Assembly: GCA_034620365.1 (NCBI GenBank)
Contig: JAQGEQ010000299.1
Location: 868,001 to 932,000, forward strand
Origin: Pegea sp. RAD2-039
Taxonomy: Eukaryota > Chordata > Thaliacea > Salpida > Salpidae
Reading direction: 5' to 3'
Length of the DNA: 64,000 nt
Shown here: positions 37,273-48,994 of the stretch, one piece after another
How positions within the stretch are numbered: position 1 is the stretch's first letter
How the letters are laid out: every line of letters starts with the position of its first letter
Made by a program: the position numbers and the translations under genes
The notes under the pieces: model-generated
Seen by the model: the letters and a program-made list of their open reading frames with translations, nothing else
What the model was told of the DNA's origin: nothing
Database searches by the model: none

Positions 37273-40200
37273 ATGCATCAGGTCTTTATTAAAGTTTTTG
37301 CAATTTTTTATTTTGGATTTCTTTCAAAAGTTGGCAAGTATTGAAAATATTTGATCTAATAAATAGCAAAATGTTAAGACTTACTCAGATAATAATTTTT
37401 ATGTATTGAAAAATTTGTATGAAAAAAGATTTTTTTAGATGGATTTGGCCTTAACTCCAAAATAACATTTTTGGGACAAACAGCCTTTTCTTTCTATAAT
37501 GGACCCTTTCTTAATAGAGACGAAGCAAAGCTCATATGCAGCCGATATGGCGGGCACCTTGCTCATATCAAAAATAAAAAAATTCAAGATTTTGTATCTA
37601 AAAAGCTTGAGGAATACACAATAAACTTAAACAAACAATTTGGTGATCGATTTTACATTGGATTATATCGAATTGCAGATGATATTACACGTTGGGAATG
37701 GTCTGATAAATCAAAACTAAATTACAGTAACTGGTATGAAATTCAACCTAAATATGATAATGAACATTGTGCTGTAATTGAAATATCAATACAAGATTTT
37801 TCCAATGGTCCATCTCTATTTGGATTTTGGTCTAAAATTCTATGTAATGAAACTAGCAGGTTTATTTGCCAAAATGGTAAATATTGTAATATTAATTTTA
37901 TTATATTATAGAAATGATTTTACTTCAATTATTATAATACTTTATAATATATTTATCAACTATAAATCTTCAAAAGAGTTGATTTTAAAATATTAGATTA
38001 TTTTTTAGAGTTTGGAAGTAGTTTTATATCAAAGACAGTATTAATTCTTAAAAACAATCAAGAAAATGTCACTTGTACAGTTATAGGAGATAAAAGATAC
38101 TCAGTGAAATGGGAAAGGTTTAGAGACTGATTGATGTGCTTATTTTATTAATGAATTTTAAAAGCTTTTTACAAAGCAAGACCTTGTTTTTTCAGAAATA
38201 ACATTTCGATACCATCGTTTGAAATAAAAGAAATTTATCAACGATTTGATGTGAAAGATTTTCTTATTAGATCATCCACCATCGTGTTTGTTGATCCAGA
38301 TAATCCTTCTGATACTGTTTACACGTGTGTTGTTAATAGTTTAGGTTCTGTAAACATTCATCAACTTACTGTGAAAAGTTCGTTTCTTTACCTTCATCAA
38401 CAAACTTTTTGAAATTTATTTTGAGTATTTTTATTTGTTTAGAGGCTATTTCAAGTAAATTTAAAAAGATGGGAATTATTCCCGGATGGGTTGATATAAT
38501 TGAAGCAACTTCTCAAGGAGAAAGCTGTCAAGTTATTTTCAGTTTACCAAGAAACATTGAAAAAACTCCAATTAAATGGATTCATGTATGTTATTTGGCT
38601 TAGGAAAAAATAAAATTATTAGATTGTTTAACAGAAATCAACTTTTTATAGGTTATGTAATAAAGAATAATTATTGTTCTAAGATTTTTATTTGTTTTTT
38701 CAAGTCAACTCTGTTTCATAAGTTAAAACAATTAGTTTAAAGTTAAATAAAATTCAAAAATTATTTTCAAGTTATTAAAAATGTTTGGCTGAAATTAAGA
38801 AGTAAAATTTTAACCAAAAGCTGCTTCCTAGACTTCTTATTCCAATGCATAAATTAAACTTATATTCTTGTTAAGATCTCTTCTAAACTCCATATAAAAT
38901 ACGACTTGAAAATAAAAAAAAGACTTTAAGAAAATGGTTATTCTAAAAAATATTTCTATTTGTTTTTAGAATCTTAGTAGATTTTTGATTTTGTTTAATA
39001 TTCACGATTAAAAAATAATATTATAACCTAATTATAGATAAAGTATTTTCAACCAAAATCTATTTGAATAACTTTTTTAATCAATTCAGGTAGATGTATA
39101 TAGGAAAGAAATATCTAGAAACATCTTCAGTAATTTTACTCAAAAGTATAATTTTAGCATACACAGGCAAAGTGTACAGTTTATAACCGGATCTGATAGA
39201 TTTATATACCAGGGTCATATAACTTTACAAAGCTATAATGGAAATTACGGATTGAAAAGTAAAAAATTTGAATGCCGTCAAGGTAAATTGAATAAAATTA
39301 TCTTAATTCTAATGATAATGTGACATAATTGATGTTTAGTGGGAATCTCAACTTTGAACTCTTTCATAACCGCATCAGGCTTTTTTGCTGTAATTACTGG
39401 TTTGATTGTCTTTGTGATTTTTTTAAAAATGAAAAAAAATCAGAATGAAAGTGATAATGAGAATCAAAAAGGTGTACGATTAGGTGAAGAGGTGATACTG
39501 TCTTTTTGCTACGTTTTAAACACAATTTATTCTAATCATTTTGTGTGTCTATTGTTTGAAACAGAAAAATGAAAATAAACATGGACAACGGACAAGCCGG
39601 GATAAATTATATAAAAAAGTGAAGTTTTTAAATCTTTAACAAAACTACTCTTGCTAGACAAAGTTTTTTTTTTCTTTTGATGCAGAAAGATGAAAATCAA
39701 CAACAACAACAAGAAAATATAGTTGAAAAGAAGGTTGTTAAATTAAATTGTTAGATCTTAAAAAACTTATTTAATAGATCCAATTACTTTAATAATATTT
39801 ACTTTATTATTTTTTTATGGTTCGAAGCAAAAACATAAAGATAAGAAAAAGAGACGAACGAAACATTCAAAAGACCAGCAAGTGATGTTATTTAATGATG
39901 AATTTCTTTAAATGTTTTCTAAAAACATCTTCTCAAGCAGGAAGAAGGCAAGATAGATGTGCAGCAAGAACATAAGATAGATGTGCAGCAAGAACATAAG
40001 ATAGATGTGCAGCAAGAACATAAGATAGATGTGCAGCAAGAACATAAGATAGATGTGCAGGAAGAACATAACGAAAGTTTTTTAAAAACATATGAAATGG
40101 TTCCATTTAATTTTCAATTTTGTTAAAGTATTAATAACTGTTTTCCAAAACCAGAAAAATGTAGATGATCTACAAAAACAAGAACAACAGGATGATGAAA

Positions 40201-40537
40201 CAGTAATATATTTATAATAAGCTAATTTTTTCTAAACTTTTTTTAAGATCTTTAAATCTTAGAAATTATTCTTGATTGCTTTTTTGCGCAGGCAAATAAG
40301 AAGAATAATCCACATGGGAGAAAGAGCAAAAAAAAACATAAAAAGGTGGAATATTCTTTTAAATAATTTGTGATTTCTGTTATGAAAAATTTCTAATGTT
40401 CTTACCATTTTTTCAGCAAAGAGATGAGATTAAAGATCATAGAGAATCAAAAGCAATAAGAGTTAAAAAATCCAAGAAAGGTAATATATATTTTAATTTA
40501 TTTTTAGTAAACTCTTTTTTAAACTGTTTCAGTCTAA
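37273..40537 (+). CDS. Receptor gene B: CTLD, Ig, one novel module, TM, long charged tail
   Basis: Fifteen exons: 37273-37333, 37439-37876, 38009-38117, 38196-38377, 38443-38585, 39090-39282, 39340-39491, 39565-39618, 39686-39733, 39828-39881, 39941-40099, 40155-40202, 40292-40345, 40417-40480 and 40533-40537, all in phase, for 587 residues. Domains: signal peptide (FIKVFAIFYFGFLSK); CTLD (LICSRYGGHLAHIK, YIGLYRI, WEWSDKS, FGFWSKILC, RFICQN), with QPK where EPN would be; Ig split over two exons (VTCTVIG...VKWER and VYTCVVN); one WIH-V module; TM (ITASGFFAVITGLIVFVIFL); then a cytoplasmic tail built of small phase-0 exons alternating Gln/Glu-rich and Lys/Arg-rich. One tail exon carries the 24-bp repeat. 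Intron 1 uses a GC donor. No ITAM or ITIM is seen. All frames are open, so it is presumably functional. Confidence 0.85.
39950..40069 (+). repeat. In-frame 24-bp minisatellite in a gene B tail exon
   Basis: Five tandem 24-bp units encode KIDVQQEH (the last unit has Glu for the second Gln). The units are nearly identical at the DNA level, which points to recent expansion. Because 24 is a multiple of three and the exon is phase 0-0, unit number can vary without breaking the frame. Confidence 0.95.
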
Positions 40538-42431
40538 GCAATAATCAAGGGGATAAGAAGTGAAAAAAGTTACAAGATTTGCTAATAATTGAAATGCTTA
40601 TTTGATTTTTAATCTTAATAAATCCACTGATTAATTCTCACAAAACTTCTTTGTCAATTTATTGAATTGAGTAGATATCCAGAGAGTGAAAAGTTTCTTT
40701 AGATCATTTATCGAGTCTTTGTTTAGTTACAAGTTCTTATTTCAACTTTAAACCATTGAGTTGTGAATATAATACATGAATAAATATCTATCATAAATTA
40801 TTATTAAGTAACTCTTATCAACAATATTTGTCGGTTAATAAATTAGTTGTTGGATAAAAAGAATTCTTGTGAAGTATCGTTAAAGAAAAAGCAACTTTTA
40901 TAAATTCCTAATCCGTTTAATGACTATTCATTATCTGTAAAGAGCTAAATATTATTAAATTTATTTCAATTTTTTGAATTAAGTATTAGTATATGATCAA
41001 AAATGAATAACATTTTGGAGTTATTAAACATTATTAGTAATGAATTGATTTTTTAAAATGACACTAAGAAAGCAATGAATTCTTTATTGATTAGCATAGA
41101 AGACTCCAGAAATAATATTCAATTCTTACATGCTTTTATCATGGAAAACAAGACATTGATAAAAAAACTATTGAAAAGATACACAGTTTTTTTATTGATC
41201 ATTAAAACAGTTTGCTTTCAAATCATTTTAATTCAATATTTAAGATTAAAAAACAACTTACATTTTAGTCATAACAACTTTTTGTCTAAATTGTAGAATT
41301 TGATGATAACAATTTAATAATTTTTGTATAAAAAATCAATTCTATTAAATGGCATTTTGAATTTTTAGGAAGATTAGTTTTTCTTGTCAGTTCTTGTAAG
41401 GTATTTGTGACTTAGGTTTAACAAACTTTTTTCTGAAATTTAAAAGTATAAAAAACAAATCCCTATTTATTTAAAAATGAGCTTTGAATTATAGTAAAAT
41501 GAATCACTTTTTGTGAATAAATATATCAGTATATATAATGAACGTCATTGCTGTAAAAAAGCTTTAATTTAACAAAAGATTGATTGAAAATTTACCTCCC
41601 ATCTTGTTTTCTCTTACCTGATTTTGAGCAGTTTTATTCAAAGCTCAATCTATTCATAAGAAACCTTGGTAAAATGATTAGTTATTACCACTCTAGAAGC
41701 TTTGTTTAAACTTCAATAAAATTTATTGTTTGCTTGTTGCCGTTTATATTTTTAGCTTACATGAATAATACAGAAGTTTTTGTCAATAATCACCATCATA
41801 CTCATGAAAAAAAATTCACTGTAGTCTTTACAATGGAAAAAGATTATTTATTTTTTGTGAAATTCAGTAGGAAAATTGGAATATAAAAGTATATTCTCGT
41901 GCCTTTGAAGTTGTTCAATATTAAGATTGAAACACTTTTAATGTAACTAGGCAACAAACATAGGCTTACAAATAAAGACTTATATTGCTGAGAGTTATAT
42001 GATTAATTATAGGTTATATTCTTTTATTTAAATTTTTTTTGACTATGCGTTGTTTTAATGAAGATTAAAACTAAGAGAAGATAACAAAAACAAATTTACA
42101 AATATTTATTAAAGTGTTAATAGTTTTCTACTACTTGTGATTGACAGATAAACAGACTGGATATTTCTGCTTTTCATCCTAATACATATATCCTCGACAA
42201 ATAATTGTTAAGTAAATGTATCATTTATAATAATCTTAAATTTTATGAGACTTAAAGTGAACTTTTTGAAACCAATACATGCATAACCCATTATACTATT
42301 ATGGTTGCTACCGTGATAAATCAGTACAACAGTTTAGTAAAAATTGAATATTGATAAAGACACTGTATAATAATCTAAGACAAATAATCTTTTTATTTTT
42401 TGCTTTAAAATTGAATTTTAGACTATATAAT
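40538..42431. other. Intergenic DNA between receptor genes B and C
   Basis: No exon is supported. The open frame at 41075-41296 has no recognisable domain. The only element picked out is the palindrome at 41943. Confidence 0.45.
41943..41955. promoter_or_regulatory. X-box/RFX-like palindrome upstream of gene C
   Basis: GTAACTAGGCAAC, preceded by GAAACACTTTTAAT, a flank it shares with the D-gene copies (GGAACACTTTTAAT). It is 477 bp before the gene C start codon. Confidence 0.5.
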
Positions 42432-43983
42432 ATGTTTTTAAATAATTTCCTTGCAATTTTAATTTGTGGATTTCTTTTGAAAGTTGGTTAGTAGTTTTAA
42501 GTTTTGTAAATGCAAAATAAGAATTAATATTTATAAAAATAAAATTACTTTACTAAAACATTATTGATACATGACCATTATTTCAGTTATTAATTGTTAT
42601 TATAAAATTTATAGATATTTCAAACTATCTTTTACTGAAACAATTACAAATTATATTTCTTTATTTGTCAGCAGATGGGTTTGGCTTTGACTCCAAAGTA
42701 ACAACGCATAAAGAAAAAGTTTTCTCTTTTTATGCTAATTTTTACTCAAATATAACAAATGCAAATATTACATGCAATAAGTATGGAGGATTTCTTGCTC
42801 ATATCAAAAGTAAAGAAACTCAAGATTTTGTATCACAACAAATTGAAGAATACATAACCAGTGACAGAGGATATAAAAATGCTTTTAGTATTGGATTACA
42901 TCAAATTGGATCTGACAATAGTCGTTGGGAATGGTCTGATAAAACAGAACTAAGTTACAATAACTGGTATGAAAATGAGCCAAGTAATTCGAATGAACGA
43001 TGTGCTGCTATTGAAGTATCCTTACACAGTTTAAGCTCAAAGGGTCATCCTATTTTTGGGTATTGGGCTGATGATTTATGTACAGCTAAAAGAAGCTTTA
43101 TTTGCCAAAATGGTTAATTGTTTTGATAGTTTTATTTTAAGATACAAACTGATAGTTACCTTTTTTACTAAGTGGTCTGTTATTAAAAGTGACCAACAAT
43201 AAATTGATGTTTATATATTGATTTTCAGATTTTGGAAGCTCTTTTATCTCACATTCAGCCGTAAATCTTAAATGCAAACAAGAAAATGTCGTTTGCACAG
43301 TTATAGGAAATAAAAAATATTTAGTTAAATGGAAAAAGTGAAAAATATAAATAATGTGTAATAAATTCTTTTATAGATTGAAATCTGTTTTCTTTTAGGA
43401 ATGATATTGTAATACCAGAATCTTCAGATAAGATCATATCAGATAAATTATTGTTTCAAAAATATGATGTTGAAAAAGATATATTAAGGAAATCAACTCT
43501 TATGTTTAAAAATGCAACTCAGTTTGAAGGCGGTGTTTATACTTGTTTTGTTGAATATCAAGGAATTCAGCATTCAATAAAGCACACACTTACCGTTGAA
43601 AGTTAGGCTGTTCGAAATGATTTTCAAATAGTTGTATGCTTTTGAAAGGTTACTTTACTGATTTATTTTTCTGTAGAAAACTTTGAAGAAGAAGGATCAT
43701 CGCTTCTAATCTTTATCATAATAGTATTGGGCGGTATTGCTATGCTCATTGGTTTAATTCTGCTTATTTCGTTGTTAAAAGAGAAGTCTTTACCAAAAGA
43801 TGGAAAAGTAATTTTTCATAATTATAGTACATATTTTTTTAAATAGTTCATAATATTGTTGTTAACTATAGATAAATTGTTAAGAAAAGTTTTATTTTTT
43901 GTCTAACATAGGAAAGAAAAAGTAAAAAAGTTGTATCAGAAACTAAGAATAATGAAATAGTGAAAGACAAGGAACTCCAGTAA
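42432..43983 (+). CDS. Receptor gene C: CTLD, Ig, TM, short charged tail
   Basis: Six exons: 42432-42486, 42675-43112, 43229-43337, 43399-43601, 43677-43807 and 43912-43983, in phase, for 335 residues. Order: signal peptide (MFLNNFLAILICGFLLKV); CTLD with four canonical Cys (NITCNKYGGFLAHIK, FSIGLHQI, WEWSDK, NEPSNSNERC, FGYWADDLC, RSFICQN); Ig split after the Trp (VVCTVIG...VKWKK and GVYTCFVEY); TM (LLIFIIIVLGGIAMLIGLIL); tail ending in KDKELQ. EPS replaces EPN and WAD replaces WND, so Ca-site ligands are partly changed. Intron 1 uses an ordinary GT donor, unlike A, B and D. The acceptor of exon 2 is a CAGCAG tandem (NAGNAG), so an extra Ala may be included in some transcripts. This is the minimal architecture of the cluster and the parent-type of the truncated copies at 50 and 56 kb. 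Confidence 0.88.
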
Positions 43984-44370
43984 AAGTTATAAAAAAAAGA
44001 AAACTTTCAGATTATTTAATTTGAATTTTTCGTTATAAAATGTGAATTTACTCAAACTTTTAGTCAAAACAATCGCAGATGATAATAGAAGATAATCTTA
44101 ATACTATTTATCGTTTAATTGATTACTTTAATAAACAACTTTACCATTAATTTTGTAACATTTTATAGGTCGAGACTAACAGTAACATCATTAAAAGTAA
44201 GGTTGCTATCAAAAATAAATGAGATAACATATATCAGATATATATTATTATATATATATGAGATAACATAGTATTGTCTATTCTTTAATAAAAATTTTAA
44301 TTGCTGATCAGAAATTAACAATCTTAATTTTCTGTAAAAAAGTAAATGATATTCAATAATACCTGTAATG

Positions 44371-44551
44371 TCCTTCTTGGTGGCGAAGCGGTTACTACAC
44401 CTAGCTACAAGGTACATCTAGCTAGGAAGTACCTGGTTCGACCCCAGGTGGAGACATATAAAACTCCTGAGAAAAACCATACAAAACTCCTGAGAATGTG
44501 TGTTAGTGAGATGTGCTCTCTTTAGGCACCCTCCTTCGCATTTATATATAT
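44371..44551 (+). mobile_element. tRNA-derived SINE with a LINE-shared 3' tail
   Basis: The head contains an A-box-like TGGCGAAGCGG (44381-44391) and a perfect B box GGTTCGACCCC (44435-44445), spaced as in a tRNA-type pol III promoter. No cloverleaf is needed to explain it and no mature tRNA is claimed. After a short body with a duplicated AAACTCCTGAGAA segment, the last about 60 bp (GAATGTGTGTTAGTGAG, then GGCACCCTCCTTCGCATTTA) match the 3' end of the CR1/L2-like LINE at 46.15 kb and 36.15 kb. It ends in a TA-rich/poly-A run. Such tail sharing is the known way SINEs borrow LINE reverse transcriptase. Confidence 0.8.
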
Positions 44552-45249
44552 AAAAAAAAAATACGAAATAAAATTGAAAATTAAATTGACAAATATATAG
44601 TAACGTCATTTATTTCAACTAATATTTCGAATTTGTTGGAAGTTATAATACAAATTTATATTATATATATTACTTATTTTCAGTAAACCATAAAAATGTT
44701 AACTTTTGCGATAAAACTAATTTTATTTGCATGATCCAATATTAACATCTACTTGAAAAATGGATTTATTATTTAACTACTTATGGTCATTAACATAATA
44801 CCAATGATTGTATTTTACTAGGAGTGCAGTTCTACTTTAGCTAATTAAACACTAACATGATTATTCAAAAGAAATCAAGTTTAAGAAATTTCATTATTAT
44901 TATTTTCTTCAATGAAAACTTCAGAAAATTTATAGAAATGAATAATCTTTATTTTCAAAACAGTTTAAAGTTAGATTGAAGTACATACTAATTCAATTTG
45001 AACTTATTCACGAAAAAATTATCACAATGCAGTAATCACCTCATTAAAATGATCCGAAAAATGTCTATTTTTATAATTTAGCTGATAATTACGCAGACCC
45101 TTTCATCAAAATCTCTATATGAAGATCTTTGTATATTTTACAAGAGATTTATTTATAATTTCTATTTTGGAAGAACAAGTGCAGTCTTATCTTCACCTAG
45201 CAAGAAAGTGTTTTTTGGTTTCATAAATCGCAAGCATAAGGCGAGATCT

Positions 45250-46215
45250 AAAAACTTCTATTACTTGATAACAGCGACCAGTTTGCGATCGAACCAGAGA
45301 ATAAAGCTGAATTGCTAAAGAATAGATTTAAAAGCGTTTTTATAACCGATGATGGCGATATTACTATTATTATTATTCCACAAATATCATCGGTCCCAGA
45401 CTTTGGCATTACTCTATCATCTGTCTTTAAATGGCACACCTATGTTTCCAAAATCTTTACAAAATCAATACCTGTCTACCTTATTATAAAGACCTTTAAT
45501 TTTAAGAATCTATTCTTTATCATCAATCTGTTCAAATTGTATGTACGTCCAATTCTTGAATACAATGTTAGTGTATGAATGCCATATCAAGTTAGTGATA
45601 TAAAGAAATCTTATCTGTTTAGGCCTCATTTACGAGATTGATTTGCATGAAACTTAACATTAAATCTGATAGTTATAAACATCGTCGCCGCTTCTTCAAT
45701 TTAGTTACTTTAGAAATTTGACAATTTAAATACGACTTAATTCTTATTTTTAGATTTATCCACAATTTAATTGATCTCTAGCTTGATGATTCTTTTCCAT
45801 TAGTCCTTTCCTCAAGTTATACTAACTCAGACTATACACATTACACCTTAAGAAGCCCATATAACCTGATACGTTAATCAGAATAATTTTTTTCATACAG
45901 CACATTTAGTACTTGGAACCAGCTTCTTAAAGACACTGTCATATCAGAATCATCCTGTTATTCAAGTAGAAGTTGACTCGTTATAATATTGCCAATACTG
46001 CTATTTCTAAACTGTGAATTTCTCCTTTCTTTTCTGAATTATTATAATTCTTTGTAATTGTTCACTGTTATATGCTTTGAGGACTACCTAAATGCCATGT
46101 TTTGCATCTTTTGCTTTCTAAATTTCTAACTTAAAAAATATTATTTGTGAGAATGTGAGCTAGCAGGAGGTGCTCTTTTCAGGCATCCTCCTTCGCATTT
46201 ATTGTAGAGATAAAT
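45250..46215 (+). mobile_element. CR1/L2-like LINE, internally deleted and decayed copy
   Basis: The plus strand reads KAELLKNRFKSVFITDDGD (the linker before the RT domain), then jumps to YVRPILEYNVSV and broken C-terminal RT frames (FKYDLILIFRFIHNLID; NSDYTHYTLRSPYN), so the catalytic centre of the RT is deleted. The 3' UTR (CTTTGTAATTGTTCACTGTT onward) and the terminal TCCTTCGCATTTA match the minus-strand copy at 36.1-36.85 kb. It is non-functional and lies between receptor genes C and D1. Confidence 0.75.
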
Positions 46216-46922
46216 CTAAATTAATTTTAGATTTTATAATAATTTATGGAATAGAATTCTTTAACTTACAGCATTTTGCTGATTGCTGACAACTATTATA
46301 AGAAAAAAACATTAGTTTAATAAAAGTCTATATCTTTTAAACTTTATTTTTAATAAAATTGTGAAGCTTTTTTTACTTACTCAAATTTAAATCAGTTACT
46401 GAGCTTTATCATTACAACTACCAGTTAAATAAAAGCTTTTAATGTCATTTGACAAGATTAGTTAGCAAAAAAATTTAGTTAAAAAATTACAAGCTAACTT
46501 AGGCATAACTTCTTACATAGTATGCAGTTAAAATAGTAAAATAACTTTTGTTTTTAATTACTTAAAACTCTTGTGTATCATTTTGTTTGATAATCAAACA
46601 GCTTTAACAAATCTTATACAGCTCTCACAAAATAACTTGTGTTTATATTTGCAGCAATATTGTTTTATAAAATGTTAAAAATTTAGTTAAATTGTCACTT
46701 TTTGATTTAAAAGAATATAGTGTGGTTAATCTAATATTAGTTTGTACTTATTAATCAAGAATTAAAATCTAAAGGTTTTGAATCAAGTTTAGCTATTTAT
46801 TAATAAAAATTCTCTTTTTATTTACAAAAAAATGAACAAGATTTATTAGAATTTGTTTTATTTGGTTTTTTATGTCGATGAGACTGGAATGGTTTTGATT
46901 TTAAAGTTGGAACACTTTTAAT

Positions 46923-46935
46923 GTTACTAAGTAAC
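46923..46935. promoter_or_regulatory. X-box/RFX-like palindrome upstream of gene D1
   Basis: GTTACTAAGTAAC, a perfect inverted repeat around a central A, with the upstream flank GGAACACTTTTAAT. It is 567 bp before the D1 start codon. Confidence 0.5.
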
Positions 46936-47501
46936 AAGTTTATAAATGAAAAGTTTATAAATAAAAGCTATTTCATTGTTTCAAGTATTTAAATAACTAA
47001 TTTTTCTTGACATGAAACTTTATATGATTTATTACTACTTTTAAAGAAACGTCGAAAGTTAAAATATTCTACATAATTTTTTCGAGTAAGATTTTGCGTT
47101 AAAAGGAGAGTTGTTTAGTTTTAAACAAAAAGACTGTCGTCATGTTTTAGATTACTTACTATTATTTCATTTTTATTTTTTTTTTAATTTAAAAAAAGTT
47201 CTTATTTTTAGTTTCGTGAATAAATAAATATCATGTAGTATCAAGTTTTATTTATTCTTCTACTCAGTTAATCATTTCGACAGCTAAATATATACATTTT
47301 TAATTTTCAGGTTTATCAAAACTCAGTAAAAAATCTTTGAAAGTTTACTTAGAACTGTCTTATCATTTTGTTAGAATTAACCTTCCAGCTTAAATATACA
47401 AAAAAAAACGATTAAAATGTGACTGGTATAAAATAAAGTGTTATTTAGTTATATATATAAAAAGTTTGTTTTTATTGAAAATCAACTTCAGGTTGTAGGC
47501 A

Positions 47502-48994
47502 ATGCATTTCAAGTGTGAAGTTTTTGTATTTATATTTTTTGGAGCTTTTTCTAAAGTTGGCAAGTAACTGAAATTTCTTGTAATGTAAATTGATCATGAT
47601 TATTATATACTATAAATATTTAGATTGAAATGTTACCAATTAAACTTTAAATTTGTTAAAACTTACTATTTTATACAATTATAATTTATTTTCTTTTTAT
47701 TAGCACTAGGATTTACTGGCGCATCCAATCTATCAACTCAGAGAAACAAAGTTTACAGCTTTTATGGAGATATAGTATATAGTTATTATGAAGCAAAAGC
47801 TAAATGTGAAGGTTTTGGAGGAAATCTTGCCATAATAAACGAAAATAGAGATCAACTTTTTATTGAAACAAATCTCCAACCTTTCAAAATACTTAATGAA
47901 TCAGATTATATGTATGGGTTTTATATTGGATTATATCAAGTTAGTGATGATAATTCTAAGTGGAAATGGTCTGATGGCACTGACCTTACATATAAAAATT
48001 GGATGAAGAATAAACCAAATAATCGTTATCAAAAATGTGTGTATATGGCAACAAAAGCAAGTGTAAAAAGTGATTTGGATTTGGGTGTTGAAGAATCCTT
48101 TGGATTTTGGGCAAATCAATATTGCGATTTTAAGATGAACTTCATTTGTGAAAATTGTAAATATTTTCTCTATTCATTTTTGTTAATATATAAAATTCTG
48201 ATATAACCAACTTTTAGACATTGGCAGCAGTTTTATCGAATCAAAAGTTTTAGTTATTTCACGTGGGCAAGAAAGTGTCAATTGCAGTGCTTATGTAGGT
48301 TATAAAAATACAGAAAGATATTCAGTGCAATGGAAAAGGTTTATAAAATGATTGATATGTTCAACATTTTTTGATTTAAACTCATATTTTCTTAGAAACA
48401 ACCTTATAATATCTACAAATACAAAAGAAGGAGTTTATCAAAAGTATACTAAAGGAGATAGTATAAAGACTTCAACTATTGTGTTTGCACGCCCGAATCA
48501 ACTTGTTACTGGTGTTCATACTTGCAGTATCTTATATAAAAGAAGTAGTACTTCAGCAATATTAAAAACTCATCAACTTGTTGTAAAAAGTTAGTTTATC
48601 AATTTTATTAAACAAACTTTCATTTGTTTGACGGTTTATCTTAGGTGAAGTTTCTGAAGAGGATTATAGAAAAGAACTCCCAGAAGAACAGTGTCAAGAA
48701 ACTCCTGAAGAAGCGGGACATTCATGTTCAACAGTTCTTTTATATAATAATATAATAATAATCTTGCTTGCTCTAAATGTTGGTTTTGGATTTCTTTTAT
48801 ATAAACAATTGAACAAGAAAAAAGATGATACAAAAGAATATAGAGATGATAGAGTGAGTATTTTTCTTTAGAAAATTGTTTTTGAATTAACTTTTTGTTT
48901 ACTAAAATACTTTAATTTGTTTTGAAAACAGGTAAAGGAAAGCCGCAGCAAAAAAAAACATAAAAAATCGAAAAAGTTTGAAAATAAAGATTGA
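47502..48994 (+). CDS. Receptor gene D1: CTLD, Ig, TM, basic tail
   Basis: Six exons: 47502-47559, 47704-48156, 48218-48338, 48396-48589, 48645-48853 and 48932-48994, in phase, for 365 residues. Signal peptide (CEVFVFIFFGAFSKV), CTLD (AKCEGFGGNLAIINENR, YIGLYQV, WKWSDGTDLTYKNW, KPNN, FGFWANQYC, NFICEN), Ig split after VQWKR with GVHTC in the second half, an acidic stalk (PEEQCQETPEEAGHSC), TM with two Asn at its start (NNIIIILLALNVGFGFLLY), and a tail ending in KKKHKKSKKFENKD. KPN and WAN replace EPN and WND. Intron 1 uses a GC donor (TTG|GCAAGT). The CTLD exon is 6 nt longer than in D2 and D3. The Cys pair in the stalk could allow dimerisation; that is inference. Confidence 0.88.

Noticed and set aside
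40538..41296. Extra coding sequence after gene B (73-codon open frame at 41075)
   Set aside because: No domain, no fitting splice sites, composition like the surrounding AT-rich DNA.
44371..44455. A true tRNA gene at the B box GGTTCGACCCC
   Set aside because: The sequence has A and B boxes but is fused to a LINE-shared tail and lacks a convincing full cloverleaf; a SINE head explains it better.
44163..44609. Minus-strand open frames over the SINE
   Set aside because: They run through the pol III boxes and tail of a repeat; no protein meaning.
45248..45439. Minus-strand open frame in the LINE at 45.3 kb
   Set aside because: Antisense of the reverse-transcriptase linker region; the plus strand carries the recognisable LINE wording.
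48636..48833. Minus-strand open frames opposite D-gene stalk/TM exons (also 54583-54780)
   Set aside because: Shadows of the duplicated coding exon; conserved only because the exon is.
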